Origin: SKZT01 sp964478625
GTDB lineage: Bacteria > Desulfobacterota > Desulfobacteria > Desulfobacterales > SKZT01
DNA: 64,000 bases
Reading direction: 5' to 3'
NCBI GenBank assembly: GCA_964478625.1
Contig: CAYZJH010000002.1
Coordinates: forward strand, 104,151 to 168,150
In this document: positions 34,397-43,542 of the stretch, piece by piece
Layout of the letters: each line of letters begins with the position of its first letter
Position numbering within the stretch: the first letter of the stretch is position 1
Translations under genes and position numbers: made by a program
Notes under the pieces: model-generated
The model's database searches: none
The model's input: the letters and a program-made list of their open reading frames with translations, nothing else
Told to the model about the DNA's origin: nothing

Positions 34397-35785
34397 ATGC
34401 CCCCGCTAATTCTGTTTATATTTTTGCTCGGTTTATCAGCTGTTGCCTACCATATTGGTAGAAAAAAAGCCTTTAACATAGGAAGGCAAGCCGGTGGCAT
34501 TCGGCTGCTTCATTCCCGTCCAGCTTACTATGGTGCACTTACTGCTCTGTGGGCCGGAATTCCGGCATTGCTGATTTATGGCTTTTGGCTGGCATTTGAA
34601 CCGAGTGTTATCACCAGAATAGTGATTTCCGGACTTCCGGATGAAATCAGAAATCTGCCGGCAGGCAGACTTAACCTTGTTGTGAATGATATCAAAAATC
34701 TGGTTACGGGAAATATTGTTTCAGAGCAGGTAAGCCCGGCTATTCAGGCAGCTGCCGATCATTACCAGGATCTGAAGTTTATCAGTAGTGCATCATTGGC
34801 AGTCATATCCCTTTCTGTGTCAATACTTGCAATACTTATTATCGGAAAAATGATTAAGCCTTCTTTGAGGGCAAGGAACAAGGTGGAACAGTTTTTAAGG
34901 ATTATGATCATAACCTGTTCCTGTATTGCCATACTCACCACAATTGGCATTGTCTTTTCGGTTCTTTATGAAGCCATTCGATTTTTTAAAGTAATACCGG
35001 TCAAGGAATTTCTTTTCGGACTCAATTGGAGCCCTCAGATGGCCATCAGGGCTGACCAGGTAGGTTCTTCCGGTGCCTTTGGGGCAGTGCCGGTTTTTCT
35101 GGGCACCATGCTGATATCGGCAATCGCCATGATGGTGTCTGTACCCATTGGCCTGATGTCCGCCATATATATGTCGGAATATGCCGATAAAAGATTTCGG
35201 GATGTTGCAAAACCTTTAATGGAAATTTTGGCTGGAATTCCGACAGTCGTATATGGATTTTTTGCAGCGCTTACCGTAGCCCCCATGATCAGAAAATCAG
35301 GATCCGTTCTTGGCCTGGATGTATCTTCGGAAAGTGCTCTCGCTGCAGGCCTGGTTATGGGCATAATGATTATTCCGTTTGTTTCTTCCCTGTCCGATGA
35401 CGTAATTAATGCGGTGCCTCAGTCTTTAAGGGATGGCGCATACGGGTTGGGCGCTACCAAATCCGAAACCATCAGGCATGTGGTTTTACCTGCAGCCCTT
35501 CCAGGTATTGTCGGAAGCATTCTTCTGGCAGTTTCCAGGGCTATCGGCGAAACCATGATTGTCGTAATGGCAGCCGGGCTCGCAGCCAATTTAACGTTAA
35601 ATCCTTTAAAAACGGTTACAACGGTTACTGTCCAGATCGTAACACTTCTGGTGGGAGACCAGGAATTTGACAGTCCCAAAACCATGGCGGCATTTGCACT
35701 AGGACTTATGCTGTTTCTTGTGACATTGTGCCTGAATGTCATTGCACTTCACGTGGTGCGTAAATACAGAGAGCAATATGAATAA
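34397..35785 (+). CDS. pstC: Phosphate ABC transporter permease PstC, long form
   Basis: Permease of 462 residues, longer than the common form of about 320. The extra length is an N-terminal helix plus a periplasmic stretch (about 55-135) between the second helix and the conserved core. The core is standard: 'EFLFGLNWSPQ', 'GAFGAVPVFLGTMLISAIAMMVSVPIG', 'PLMEILAGIPTVVYGFFA' and the EAA loop 'LRDGAYGLGATKSETIRHVVLPAALPGI'. It starts the pstC-pstA-pstS-pstB-phoU operon. The ATG has AAGG about 7 nt upstream. Confidence 0.94.
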   Translation: MPPLILFIFLLGLSAVAYHIGRKKAFNIGRQAGGIRLLHSRPAYYGALTALWAGIPALLIYGFWLAFEPSVITRIVISGLPDEIRNLPAGRLNLVVNDIKNLVTGNIVSEQVSPAIQAAADHYQDLKFISSASLAVISLSVSILAILIIGKMIKPSLRARNKVEQFLRIMIITCSCIAILTTIGIVFSVLYEAIRFFKVIPVKEFLFGLNWSPQMAIRADQVGSSGAFGAVPVFLGTMLISAIAMMVSVPIGLMSAIYMSEYADKRFRDVAKPLMEILAGIPTVVYGFFAALTVAPMIRKSGSVLGLDVSSESALAAGLVMGIMIIPFVSSLSDDVINAVPQSLRDGAYGLGATKSETIRHVVLPAALPGIVGSILLAVSRAIGETMIVVMAAGLAANLTLNPLKTVTTVTVQIVTLLVGDQEFDSPKTMAAFALGLMLFLVTLCLNVIALHVVRKYREQYE

Positions 35786-37079
35786 AAAAATTGAAACAAG
35801 TTCCGAGGTCGAGAGTGTCCCCAAAAAAACAATCGACATTGTCAATCGTGGACTATCGAAAAGATATCGCTCGGAGCGTCGCTTTAGACTTTACGGGTTA
35901 TCCGCCATTGTCGCAAGCCTCATGTTCCTTGCGCTTCTATTTACCAGCATTATCGGAAACGGTTACAGCGCATTTTGGCAAACCTTTGTCAGATTAGACG
36001 TTTATTTTGATCCTCAGGTGATCAACAGGGATGATCTTTCCCGTTCCGATTACTCGAAACTTATCAAAAATTCCCTCTACAATTTGTTCCCTGATGTCAG
36101 CGGTCGGCAAAACAGGAGGGTTTTGGAAGGAATGATCAGCAAAGGTGCAGCATTTGAATTGCGTAAAATGGTCATGAACAACCCTGAATGGATAGGAAAA
36201 ACCGGATCATTCTGGCTGACTGCCGATGATGATGTGGACATGCTGATCAAGGGGCATATTGATAGGAATTTGCCGGAAATAGGGCGTCGTATCAGTGATT
36301 TGCAGCTTTCATGGATTGATGAATTGCTTGATCAGGATAGGATCAGAACACAATTCAATACCGCTTTTTTCACAAATGGAGATTCCCGTGAACCGGAATT
36401 GGCTGGTATCCGTGGTGCAATGGTTGGGTCTTTTTATACCCTGATCGTTACCCTGTTTCTCTCATTTCCCATTGGCGTGGCATCCGCTGTTTACCTGGAA
36501 GAGTTTGCACCAAAGAATCGATTGACAGATATCATTGAGGTCAACATTAACAATTTGGCTGCAGTGCCATCAATAGTTTTCGGCCTTCTTGGTTTGGCCG
36601 TATTTCTCAATTTTGCGGGTTTGCCCCGTTCTGCTCCTCTCGTAGGAGGTTTAGTGCTGACACTGATGACTCTTCCCACAATCATCATTGCCGGACGCGC
36701 AGCATTAAAATCAGTACCACCGTCCATACGTGAAGCGGCTTTGGGAATCGGCGCTTCAAAAACCCAGATGGTCGTCCATCATGTACTGCCCTTGGCGCTA
36801 CCCGGAATGCTGACCGGAACCATCATTGGGATGGCGCAGGCACTTGGTGAAACAGCTCCATTGCTTATGATCGGAATGGTGGCTTTTATTGTTGATGTGC
36901 CCGGAAGTTTTACAGATCCGGCCACGGTTTTACCGGTTCAGATATTTCTTTGGGCTGACAGCCCGGAAAGAGCTTTTGTGGAAAGAACCTCAGCTGCGAT
37001 CATCGTATTGCTGGGGTTTTTAATCGTCATGAATGCTACCGCAGTTTTCCTTCGGAAGCGTTTTGAACGACGATGGTAA
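35778..37079 (+). CDS. pstA: Phosphate ABC transporter permease PstA, long form
   Basis: Permease of 433 residues with a periplasmic insertion of about 140 residues after the first helix (about 65-205), matching the long PstC. The conserved core holds 'GSFYTLIVTLFLSFPIGVASAVYLEEF', 'NINNLAAVPSIVFGLLGLAVF' and the EAA loop 'REAALGIGASKTQMVVHHVLPLALPGM'. The ATG at 35778 overlaps the pstC stop by 8 nt; an earlier frame start at 35736 is inside pstC and is not needed. Confidence 0.93.
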   Translation: MNKKIETSSEVESVPKKTIDIVNRGLSKRYRSERRFRLYGLSAIVASLMFLALLFTSIIGNGYSAFWQTFVRLDVYFDPQVINRDDLSRSDYSKLIKNSLYNLFPDVSGRQNRRVLEGMISKGAAFELRKMVMNNPEWIGKTGSFWLTADDDVDMLIKGHIDRNLPEIGRRISDLQLSWIDELLDQDRIRTQFNTAFFTNGDSREPELAGIRGAMVGSFYTLIVTLFLSFPIGVASAVYLEEFAPKNRLTDIIEVNINNLAAVPSIVFGLLGLAVFLNFAGLPRSAPLVGGLVLTLMTLPTIIIAGRAALKSVPPSIREAALGIGASKTQMVVHHVLPLALPGMLTGTIIGMAQALGETAPLLMIGMVAFIVDVPGSFTDPATVLPVQIFLWADSPERAFVERTSAAIIVLLGFLIVMNATAVFLRKRFERRW

Positions 37080-37115
37080 TAAATTAACAATGGTAACAAA
37101 TCAAAAGGAGGAAAA

Positions 37116-38171
37116 ATGTTCAAAAAAGCAGTGTTAGTCGCAGCAGGTGTATTTTTATTTTCATCAGTCCAACCTGTTTCAGCCCAGAGCGCAAGGGATT
37201 ATATCAGTATCGTGGGATCATCGACTGTATTTCCTTTTGCAACAGTGGTTGCAGAGCATTTTGGAAAAACCACTCAGCACAAGACACCTAAAATCGAGTC
37301 AACGGGTTCAGGCGGCGGGTACAAGCTTTTTTGCGCCGGTGTGGGCGTTGAGCATCCTGATATCACAAACGCTTCCAGGCGTATCAAAGATACAGAGCTT
37401 GAACAATGTAAGGCCAACGGCGTAAAAGAAGTGGTAGAAGTGAAAATCGGATATGATGGAATCGTGTTTGCCAACAGCAAAAAAGCTGAGCCGATGACCG
37501 TTTCTCGGAAGGATATTTTCCTGGCCCTGGCCAAGGAAGTTCCCGATCCCAAAGGTGGAGAGAAGACCGTTCCGAATCCTTACAAAACCTGGAAAGACGT
37601 TAATGGATCTCTTCCGGACAAAAAAATTGAGGTGTTAGGACCTCCCCCTACCTCAGGAACCCGGGATGCATTTGTTGAGATGGTTATGGAAGAAGGTGGA
37701 AACAGTTTTGACTGGATTAAGGCCCTCAGCAAAAGTGAAAGCTCCAAATATAAAGAAATTTGCCATACAGTGCGTGAAGATGGCGCATACATTGAAGCCG
37801 GTGAAAACGATAATCTGATTGTCCAAAAACTGGATGCCAACCCCGATGCTTTCGGTATTTTCGGTTTCAGCTTCCTGGATCAGAATATGGACAAAATTCA
37901 AGGTGCGCTTATTGACGGTGTGGAACCGACTTTTGATGCCATTGCCGATGGTTCCTATCCTGTATCCCGTCCCCTGTATTTTTATGTAAAAAAAGCCCAT
38001 GTTGATGTGATTCCAGGCATGAAAGAGTATCTTGAGGAATTTACCAGCGAGGCAGCCTGGGGTCCTGATGGTTATCTTGTGGATAAAGGGATGATACCCA
38101 TGCCTGACGCTGAAAGAACCAAGTTCGGCGCAGATGTTAAAGAGCTTAAGGTACTTGAGTCTGTAAAATAG
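37116..38171 (+). CDS. pstS: Phosphate-binding protein PstS
   Basis: Periplasmic phosphate-binding protein of 351 residues with a clear signal peptide (cleavage after VSA near residue 23). Phosphate contacts are visible in 'IVGSSTVFPFATVVAEHF', 'STGSGGGYKLFCAG' and 'PPTSGTRDAFVE'. AAAGGAGG precedes the ATG by 6 nt, the strongest ribosome binding site of the operon. Its place between pstA and pstB is unusual, as pstS is more often first. A hairpin follows it and may stop part of transcription. Confidence 0.95.
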   Translation: MFKKAVLVAAGVFLFSSVQPVSAQSARDYISIVGSSTVFPFATVVAEHFGKTTQHKTPKIESTGSGGGYKLFCAGVGVEHPDITNASRRIKDTELEQCKANGVKEVVEVKIGYDGIVFANSKKAEPMTVSRKDIFLALAKEVPDPKGGEKTVPNPYKTWKDVNGSLPDKKIEVLGPPPTSGTRDAFVEMVMEEGGNSFDWIKALSKSESSKYKEICHTVREDGAYIEAGENDNLIVQKLDANPDAFGIFGFSFLDQNMDKIQGALIDGVEPTFDAIADGSYPVSRPLYFYVKKAHVDVIPGMKEYLEEFTSEAAWGPDGYLVDKGMIPMPDAERTKFGADVKELKVLESVK

Positions 38172-38197
38172 TCTTCAGGTGTTCAAGCAGTTCAGTT

Positions 38198-38241
38198 AAA
38201 AACAAGCAGGCCGCCTATCAGCGCTCTGCTTGTTTTTATCA
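38198..38241 (+). terminator. Intra-operon hairpin between pstS and pstB
   Basis: AAAAACAAGCAG (38198-38209) pairs perfectly with CTGCTTGTTTTT (38226-38237), with a 16-nt loop and a run of five T at the end of the stem. This is a rho-independent terminator by form. pstB begins only 40 bp later on the same strand, so it probably works as a partial terminator. Confidence 0.75.
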
Positions 38242-38276
38242 ACATGGTCACTATGGATATGTAACAGTGTGAAAAA

Positions 38277-39131
38277 ATGTCTGAATTACCAGGTCTCGAG
38301 GCAAAACTGAAACCGGCGGCTCATGGTCGGGTTAGCCGGGAAAAGCGGCAGACAGTCGGAGAACAATTCATTGACAATCCCCGAATGTCATGCCGGGAAG
38401 TCAATGTGTATTACGGAGACAAACAAGCGATCAAGAACGTGTCTCTTGATATCGGAAACAATGAGGTAATCGCTATGATTGGCCCATCGGGATGTGGTAA
38501 ATCTACATTTTTAAGATGTTTAAACCGCATGAACGATACCATTGAAACGTGCCGGGTAACCGGGGAAATTACAATGGATGGTCACAATATTTATTCAAAT
38601 GACATAGATGTAGTAGCACTCCGGGCGCAAGTGGGAATCGTATTTCAGAAACCGAATCCGTTTCCCAAGTCTATTTATGAAAATATTGCGTATGGACCAA
38701 GAATTCATGGCCTGGTGGAAAACAGGACCGAAATGGATGAGATTGTTGAAACCTCACTCAAAAGAGCCGGTCTGTGGGAAGAGGTTAAAGATCGTCTGGA
38801 TGAACCAGGTACCGGCCTCTCAGGAGGTCAGCAGCAGCGGTTATGTATTGCAAGAACGATTGCAGTCGGCCCTGAAATTATTCTTATGGATGAGCCCTGT
38901 TCTGCCCTGGATCCTATTGCGACGGCAATTATCGAAGATCTGATTGATGAATTGAGGCAACAGTTTTCCATAGCCATTGTAACTCATTCCATGCAGCAGG
39001 CATCCAGAGTTTCCCAACGCACTGCATATTTTCATCTTGGCGATCTCATTGAAGTGGGCCCCACATCCAGAATATTTACCAGTCCCCGTCACGAGCTGAC
39101 CGAGGATTATATTACCGGCCGATTTGGTTGA
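38277..39131 (+). CDS. pstB: Phosphate ABC transporter ATP-binding protein PstB
   Basis: ATPase of 284 residues. Walker A is GPSGCGKS, the PstB-specific 'FLRCLNRMNDTIETCRVTG' and 'VGIVFQKPNPFPKSIYENIAYGPRIHG' are present, the signature is GLSGGQQQRLCIARTI and Walker B is IILMDEPCSALDP. The N-terminal 35 residues are an extra lead compared with the roughly 250-residue standard form; a later start is possible (for example ATG at 38386, MSCREVNVYYG). Confidence 0.94.
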   Translation: MSELPGLEAKLKPAAHGRVSREKRQTVGEQFIDNPRMSCREVNVYYGDKQAIKNVSLDIGNNEVIAMIGPSGCGKSTFLRCLNRMNDTIETCRVTGEITMDGHNIYSNDIDVVALRAQVGIVFQKPNPFPKSIYENIAYGPRIHGLVENRTEMDEIVETSLKRAGLWEEVKDRLDEPGTGLSGGQQQRLCIARTIAVGPEIILMDEPCSALDPIATAIIEDLIDELRQQFSIAIVTHSMQQASRVSQRTAYFHLGDLIEVGPTSRIFTSPRHELTEDYITGRFG

Positions 39132-39174
39132 TCACACTGTAAATCGGAAATCATTTTTTGAACAAAGAAATATT

Positions 39175-39840
39175 ATGGAAAAAAAACATATTGTCAGATC
39201 CTATGACCATGAATTAAAAAATCTGGAACTCAAAATCCTTGAAATGGGCAAAGCTTGCGAACAGCAGCTTTTTCAGGCTGTAAAGTCGTTAAAAAACCGC
39301 GATCGTGAACTCACCAAAATGATTATAGCCGATGATACAAAAGTTAATTCGCTCCAAATTGAAGTTGAGCAACTGACGGTCAATTTACTTGCCAGGCGGC
39401 AGCCATTAGCTACTGACCTCAGAATTGTCGTGGCTAGCCTGAAAACTGCATCTGATTTGGAACGTATCGCAGATTATGCAGCTAACATGGCCAGGCATGT
39501 GGATGATTTGAACAACATTCCGGTTGAAGATCATATCAATATTATTCTGGAAATGGTAAACTATGCTTTTGAGATGTTAAAAAATGTTTTGGAAGCGTAC
39601 CAGGAATTAAATACCCAAAAAGCTTCGCAAGTGTGGAAGTTGGACTCTGAAATCAATTTTGGTTATGAAAAGCTGATTGAATCCCTCAGAACGATGATGG
39701 CCGAACAGGCCGGTAAAATACGTGTTGCAACTGCATTGCTTTTTATCGGAAGGAGCTGTGAGCGAATCGGCGATCATATCAAAAATATAGCGGAGCATAT
39801 TCATTACATTGTAACCGGTAATGCGGATATTAGAAAATGA
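39175..39840 (+). CDS. phoU: Phosphate transport regulator PhoU
   Basis: Helical protein of 221 residues made of two three-helix PhoU repeats, with metal-binding type motifs 'DLERIADYAANMARHV' in the first repeat and 'CERIGDHIKNIAEHIHYI' in the second. PhoU holds PhoR signalling off when phosphate is plentiful and limits Pst activity. The ATG at 39175 is preferred over an upstream TTG at 39124 that overlaps pstB. No phoB or phoR is in the window. Confidence 0.93.
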   Translation: MEKKHIVRSYDHELKNLELKILEMGKACEQQLFQAVKSLKNRDRELTKMIIADDTKVNSLQIEVEQLTVNLLARRQPLATDLRIVVASLKTASDLERIADYAANMARHVDDLNNIPVEDHINIILEMVNYAFEMLKNVLEAYQELNTQKASQVWKLDSEINFGYEKLIESLRTMMAEQAGKIRVATALLFIGRSCERIGDHIKNIAEHIHYIVTGNADIRK

Positions 39841-39929
39841 TCGATTTAATTTGCAGAAATCTTTTAAAATTATACCGGCAAAAGCCCATTGGCGTCAAAT
39901 TAAGGTTCCTTGGCCATGTATTAAAAGGC

Positions 39930-40107
39930 TGTCATTCTGAGGAGGCCCATATCGTAAACGGTTATATGGCACGCGGTTTGTGGCCGACGAAGAATCTTTT
40001 CTCCACACCGGTACGGTCTCTTTGGTTTAAACTTCGAGTTCGACCCGATGACCGGACCGGCTCGGGAAGAGAGATTCTTCGGTCGCTACCGCTCCATCAG
40101 AATGACA
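39930..40107. repeat. MITE-like palindromic repeat (TGTCATTCTGA ends)
   Basis: An element of about 178 bp with terminal inverted repeats TGTCATTCTGA (39930-39940) and TCAGAATGACA (40097-40107) and an inner inverted pair around GAAGAATCT (39989-39998) and AGATTCTTC (40072-40080). Elements with these ends are widespread small non-coding repeats in bacteria. The plus-strand open frame across it (39837-40112) reads 'CHSEE...LPLHQNDM', the typical false translation of such repeats. It lies 90 bp after phoU and may fold into a long hairpin in the mRNA. Confidence 0.75.
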
Positions 40108-40161
40108 TGTAATAAACCGTTTTCAACCCCCACCTGGTTTTAACGCCTTCCTGCAAATTTT

Positions 40162-40188
40162 TTGACAAACTGCCCAAAAAAGTATACC
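40162..40188 (+). promoter_or_regulatory. Candidate promoter for the type II secretion operon
   Basis: TTGACA at 40162-40167 followed after 15 nt by TATACC (40183-40188), or after 17 nt by TACCAA. It would give a leader of about 165 nt to gspE. Nothing better is seen between the repeat and gspE. Confidence 0.35.
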
Positions 40189-40359
40189 AAAGACTGAGGT
40201 TTCCGGATGAATAAAAAGCCGGCTATTATAGTTGGCATTTTCATTAACCGGTAAACTGAACGAAAAATCAGAGCTGCTCCATTTTCAATCCCTTGAAGCT
40301 TTACGGAGTGCTTTTTAACCAAGTGATACCTTAGTACAGGAAATAATCGGATAGATAAA

Positions 40360-41877
40360 ATGGGAAAACTGACATATCATGAGTATCCAAAAGAGCCTGT
40401 TGTCATCGACAACCTGAGTATTAAATTTATGAAACAATCCCGGTTTGTGCCATTAGAACTTGTGGATAATACCCTGAAAATTGCCATGGCTGACCCGGAT
40501 GATTTTAATACCATTGACTCACTAAAACTGGCATATGGAATGGATATCGAAGTTTACGAGGGTTCCGGTGATGATATCTATGAAGCCATCGAACGTCTTT
40601 ACGGAGCCGGAAGTCAGTCCCTGGAAACCATCATTGAAGAAGCCGGAAAGGATATCTATGAAATCGATATCAGGGGAACTGAAGATGTTGATCACCTAAG
40701 AGACCTGGCATCGGAAGCCCCCATCATTCGATTGGTCAACCGGTTAATCTTGAATGCGGTTGAGATTCGGGCCAGCGATATCCATTTTGAGCCGTTTGAA
40801 AACCAGTTTGTGGTCAGATATCGTATCGACGGTATTCTACACGAAGTGGATTCGCCTCCTCATCGACTTCATGCCGCCATTATATCGAGGGTCAAAATCA
40901 TGGCCAAACTCGATATTGCCGAAAGACGCCTTCCTCAAGACGGAAGGATCAAGCTGAAAATTGCAGATAAAGAAATTGATTTTCGGGTATCAACGGTTCC
41001 GACAGTATTTGGTGAAAGCCTTGTTATGAGAATCCTGGATCGGGACACATTGGTTCTTGACCTTGAAAAATTAGGGTTTCCGGAAAAAATTCTAAAAAAA
41101 TATAACGAGTTGATTAATCAGCCTTATGGGATGATTCTTGTCACGGGCCCCACGGGAAGTGGAAAAACCTCTACTCTTTATACAACCCTGGCGAAAATCA
41201 ATTCACCTGAGTTTAAAATTATTACCTTGGAGGATCCTGTGGAATATCAGTTAAACGGGATCAACCAAATTCAGGTCAACCCGAAAATCGGTCTGAAATT
41301 TGCCAGCGGACTCCGGGCCATTGTCCGTCAGGATCCAGACATTATCCTGGTGGGAGAAATTCGTGATAAAGAGACCGCAGACATTGCGATCCAGTCCGCA
41401 TTGACCGGGCATTTGCTCTTCAGCACCCTTCACACCAACGATTCCTGTGGTGCGATCACAAGACTTTTAGACATGGGAGTGGAAAATTTTCTTTTGAGCT
41501 CCACCCTCCTTGGGGTATTGGCTCAACGCCTGGTTCGGGTGATTTGTCCTTATTGCAAGGAGCAAACCTTGCCCGAGGAAAGGCTGATCAAGTCAATGGG
41601 GATTGACAAAGACGAAGCATCCCGAATAATATTTTATCATGGCAAAGGTTGTACAGAATGTCGGCATACCGGATTCAGAGGAAGGATTGCCATTTTTGAA
41701 TTCCTTCTGATCGATGAAGCGATTCGAAAGGAAATTATCAACAGATCCAGTACCGAAATCATTAAAAAAACAGCCGTGAAAAAAGGATTATTTACCTTAA
41801 GACAGGACGGCTGGGAAAAAGTCAAACTGGGTCAGACAACCATATCAGAAGTGCTAAGGGTTACTTTAGAAGAATAA
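40360..41877 (+). CDS. gspE: Type II secretion ATPase GspE
   Basis: Hexameric secretion ATPase of 505 residues. An N-terminal domain (about 1-85, MshEN/N1-like) is followed by the ATPase core with Walker A GPTGSGKT (263-270), the Asp box 'ITLEDPVEYQ' (288-297), Walker B 'ILVGEIRDKETA' (329-340) and His box 'FSTLHTND' (354-361). The zinc motif Cys396/Cys399 and Cys431/Cys434 is typical of GspE/PilB. It drives pseudopilus growth from the cytoplasmic side. It starts the gspEFGHIJKLMCD operon. Confidence 0.95.
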   Translation: MGKLTYHEYPKEPVVIDNLSIKFMKQSRFVPLELVDNTLKIAMADPDDFNTIDSLKLAYGMDIEVYEGSGDDIYEAIERLYGAGSQSLETIIEEAGKDIYEIDIRGTEDVDHLRDLASEAPIIRLVNRLILNAVEIRASDIHFEPFENQFVVRYRIDGILHEVDSPPHRLHAAIISRVKIMAKLDIAERRLPQDGRIKLKIADKEIDFRVSTVPTVFGESLVMRILDRDTLVLDLEKLGFPEKILKKYNELINQPYGMILVTGPTGSGKTSTLYTTLAKINSPEFKIITLEDPVEYQLNGINQIQVNPKIGLKFASGLRAIVRQDPDIILVGEIRDKETADIAIQSALTGHLLFSTLHTNDSCGAITRLLDMGVENFLLSSTLLGVLAQRLVRVICPYCKEQTLPEERLIKSMGIDKDEASRIIFYHGKGCTECRHTGFRGRIAIFEFLLIDEAIRKEIINRSSTEIIKKTAVKKGLFTLRQDGWEKVKLGQTTISEVLRVTLEE

Positions 41878-41878
41878 C

Positions 41879-43108
41879 ATGGCAATATTTTCATACAAAG
41901 CAGCCGACTTCACCGGGAAAATTGTGACAGGGCTTATCGAAGCACCGGATGATAAAGGCGTCGTCACAAAACTGGACTCCATGGGATATATTCCCATCAG
42001 GATCACTCCTGGGGGAAAAGAAAAACGCAAATATCAACTCGATGTTTCCGATTTCCTCTCAAATACTTTCAAGAGAGTTTCCGGCAAAGATGTCATGCTT
42101 TTTACTCAGGATTTGGCGACCTTATTGGAAGCCGGTCTTCCTGTGGACAAATCACTGTCCATTCTCACCGAGGCCACCGAAAAAGAGAAATTCAAGGAAA
42201 TCATCCAGGATATTTTGAAGACGGTTCAGGGGGGAAGTTATTTGTCGGATGCCTTGAGCAAATATCCCCGGATTTTTTCAAAATTTTATGTAAACATGAT
42301 TAGAGCTGGAGAAGCCGGAGGAATCCTGGAACCTGTTCTAGTCCGTTTGGGCATGTTTCTTGAAACTTCCCAGGATTTAAAAGATTTTATCATCTCTGCA
42401 ATGGTTTATCCCATTTTTCTTGTTTTTGTGGGTGGTGCCTCCATCATTGTGTTATTGACATTTGTCATACCCAAGTTTTCGCTAATTTTTGCTGATTTAG
42501 GTGCCGCCATTCCTCTTTCCACCCAGATTCTTTTGGGATTGAGCGCATTTATTCGTGGCTATTGGTGGGTTATGGCCGGGTCGATAATACTTTTATTTTA
42601 TTTTTTCAAAAGATACAGCAACACTCCGGAAGGAAAACTGAATATTGACAAACAAAAGATCCGGTTGCCCGTCCTTGGAGACCTGATCAAAAAAGTTGAA
42701 GTTGCCAGGTTTTCCAGAACATTAGGTACCTTGATTCGAAGTGGTGTTCCGATCCTTCAGGCACTTACCCTGGTCAAAGATATTATTGGTAACCGGGTCA
42801 TCGCCGCTTCCATGGATGATGTCCGTGAAAAAGTTCAAAAAGGTGATAGACTGTCAAAGCCATTGAACAATAGCGGTTTTTTCCCGTCGTTGGCCATCCA
42901 GATGATCACTGTTGGAGAGGAAACCGGTCGACTGGATGAGATGCTTCTTAAAGTTGCCGAAAACTATGAAAAAATCGTCAAATCAATGGTCAAACGCTTT
43001 ATCGGTTTACTGGAGCCTGCCATGATTCTGATCATGGGCCTTCTTGTTGGTTTTATCGTTATTTCAATGCTTATGGCTATTTTCAGTATCAATGAAATAC
43101 CCTTTTAA
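41879..43108 (+). CDS. gspF: Type II secretion inner-membrane protein GspF
   Basis: Platform protein of 409 residues with two GspF domains, each ending in membrane helices (about 165-190, 220-245 and 375-400). Segments 'DVMLFTQDLATLLEAGLPVDKSL' and 'ARFSRTLGTLIRSGVPILQALTL' are the paired T2SSF repeats. It begins 1 bp after gspE, so the two are translated together. Confidence 0.95.
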   Translation: MAIFSYKAADFTGKIVTGLIEAPDDKGVVTKLDSMGYIPIRITPGGKEKRKYQLDVSDFLSNTFKRVSGKDVMLFTQDLATLLEAGLPVDKSLSILTEATEKEKFKEIIQDILKTVQGGSYLSDALSKYPRIFSKFYVNMIRAGEAGGILEPVLVRLGMFLETSQDLKDFIISAMVYPIFLVFVGGASIIVLLTFVIPKFSLIFADLGAAIPLSTQILLGLSAFIRGYWWVMAGSIILLFYFFKRYSNTPEGKLNIDKQKIRLPVLGDLIKKVEVARFSRTLGTLIRSGVPILQALTLVKDIIGNRVIAASMDDVREKVQKGDRLSKPLNNSGFFPSLAIQMITVGEETGRLDEMLLKVAENYEKIVKSMVKRFIGLLEPAMILIMGLLVGFIVISMLMAIFSINEIPF

Positions 43109-43122
43109 TTGTAAGGAGAATT

Positions 43123-43542
43123 ATGAATAAAAAGAAAAATAACCGACGAGGATTTACCCTCATCGAAGTTTTAATCGTTATGGTTATTCTTGGACTATTA
43201 GCGGCTCTAGTCGGGCCACGCATGTTTGGTAAGGTGGGAAAATCAAAGCAAAATGCAGCACAAGCTCAGATATCCTTAATTGAAACCGCTTTGGATACCT
43301 ATCGTCTCGATGTCGGAAGATATCCTACAACCGACCAGGGACTGCAAGCTTTGAGAGTACAACCGCATGATGTTACCAAATGGGATGGTCCCTATTTACC
43401 CAAAGATGTTCCATTAGATCCCTGGGGTAACCCGTATCAATATCAATCGCCCGGTGAGCATGGGGATTATGATCTGTTTTCGTTCGGAGCCGACGGTGCC
43501 TTAGGCGGTGAAGGGGAAGATGCGGACATTGTCAGTTGGTAA
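43123..43542 (+). CDS. gspG: Major pseudopilin GspG
   Basis: Pseudopilin of 139 residues. The prepilin peptidase site is RRGFTLIEVLIVMVIL, with cleavage after Gly10 and Glu+5. The body has the GspG hallmark 'DTYRLDVGRYPTTDQGLQAL' and a C-terminal calcium loop 'PLDPWGNPYQYQSPG' with 'DYDLFSFGADG'. AAGGAG lies 6 nt before the ATG. The prepilin peptidase GspO is not in the window and must be elsewhere. Confidence 0.96.
   Translation: MNKKKNNRRGFTLIEVLIVMVILGLLAALVGPRMFGKVGKSKQNAAQAQISLIETALDTYRLDVGRYPTTDQGLQALRVQPHDVTKWDGPYLPKDVPLDPWGNPYQYQSPGEHGDYDLFSFGADGALGGEGEDADIVSW

Noticed and set aside
39837..40112. 91-residue open frame on the plus strand after phoU
   Set aside because: It spans the MITE-like repeat and reads as its known false translation (CHSEE...LPLHQNDM); no protein character.
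40140..40322. 60-residue open frame on the minus strand before gspE
   Set aside because: Needs a TTG start, has no homologous look and overlaps the likely leader and promoter of gspE.
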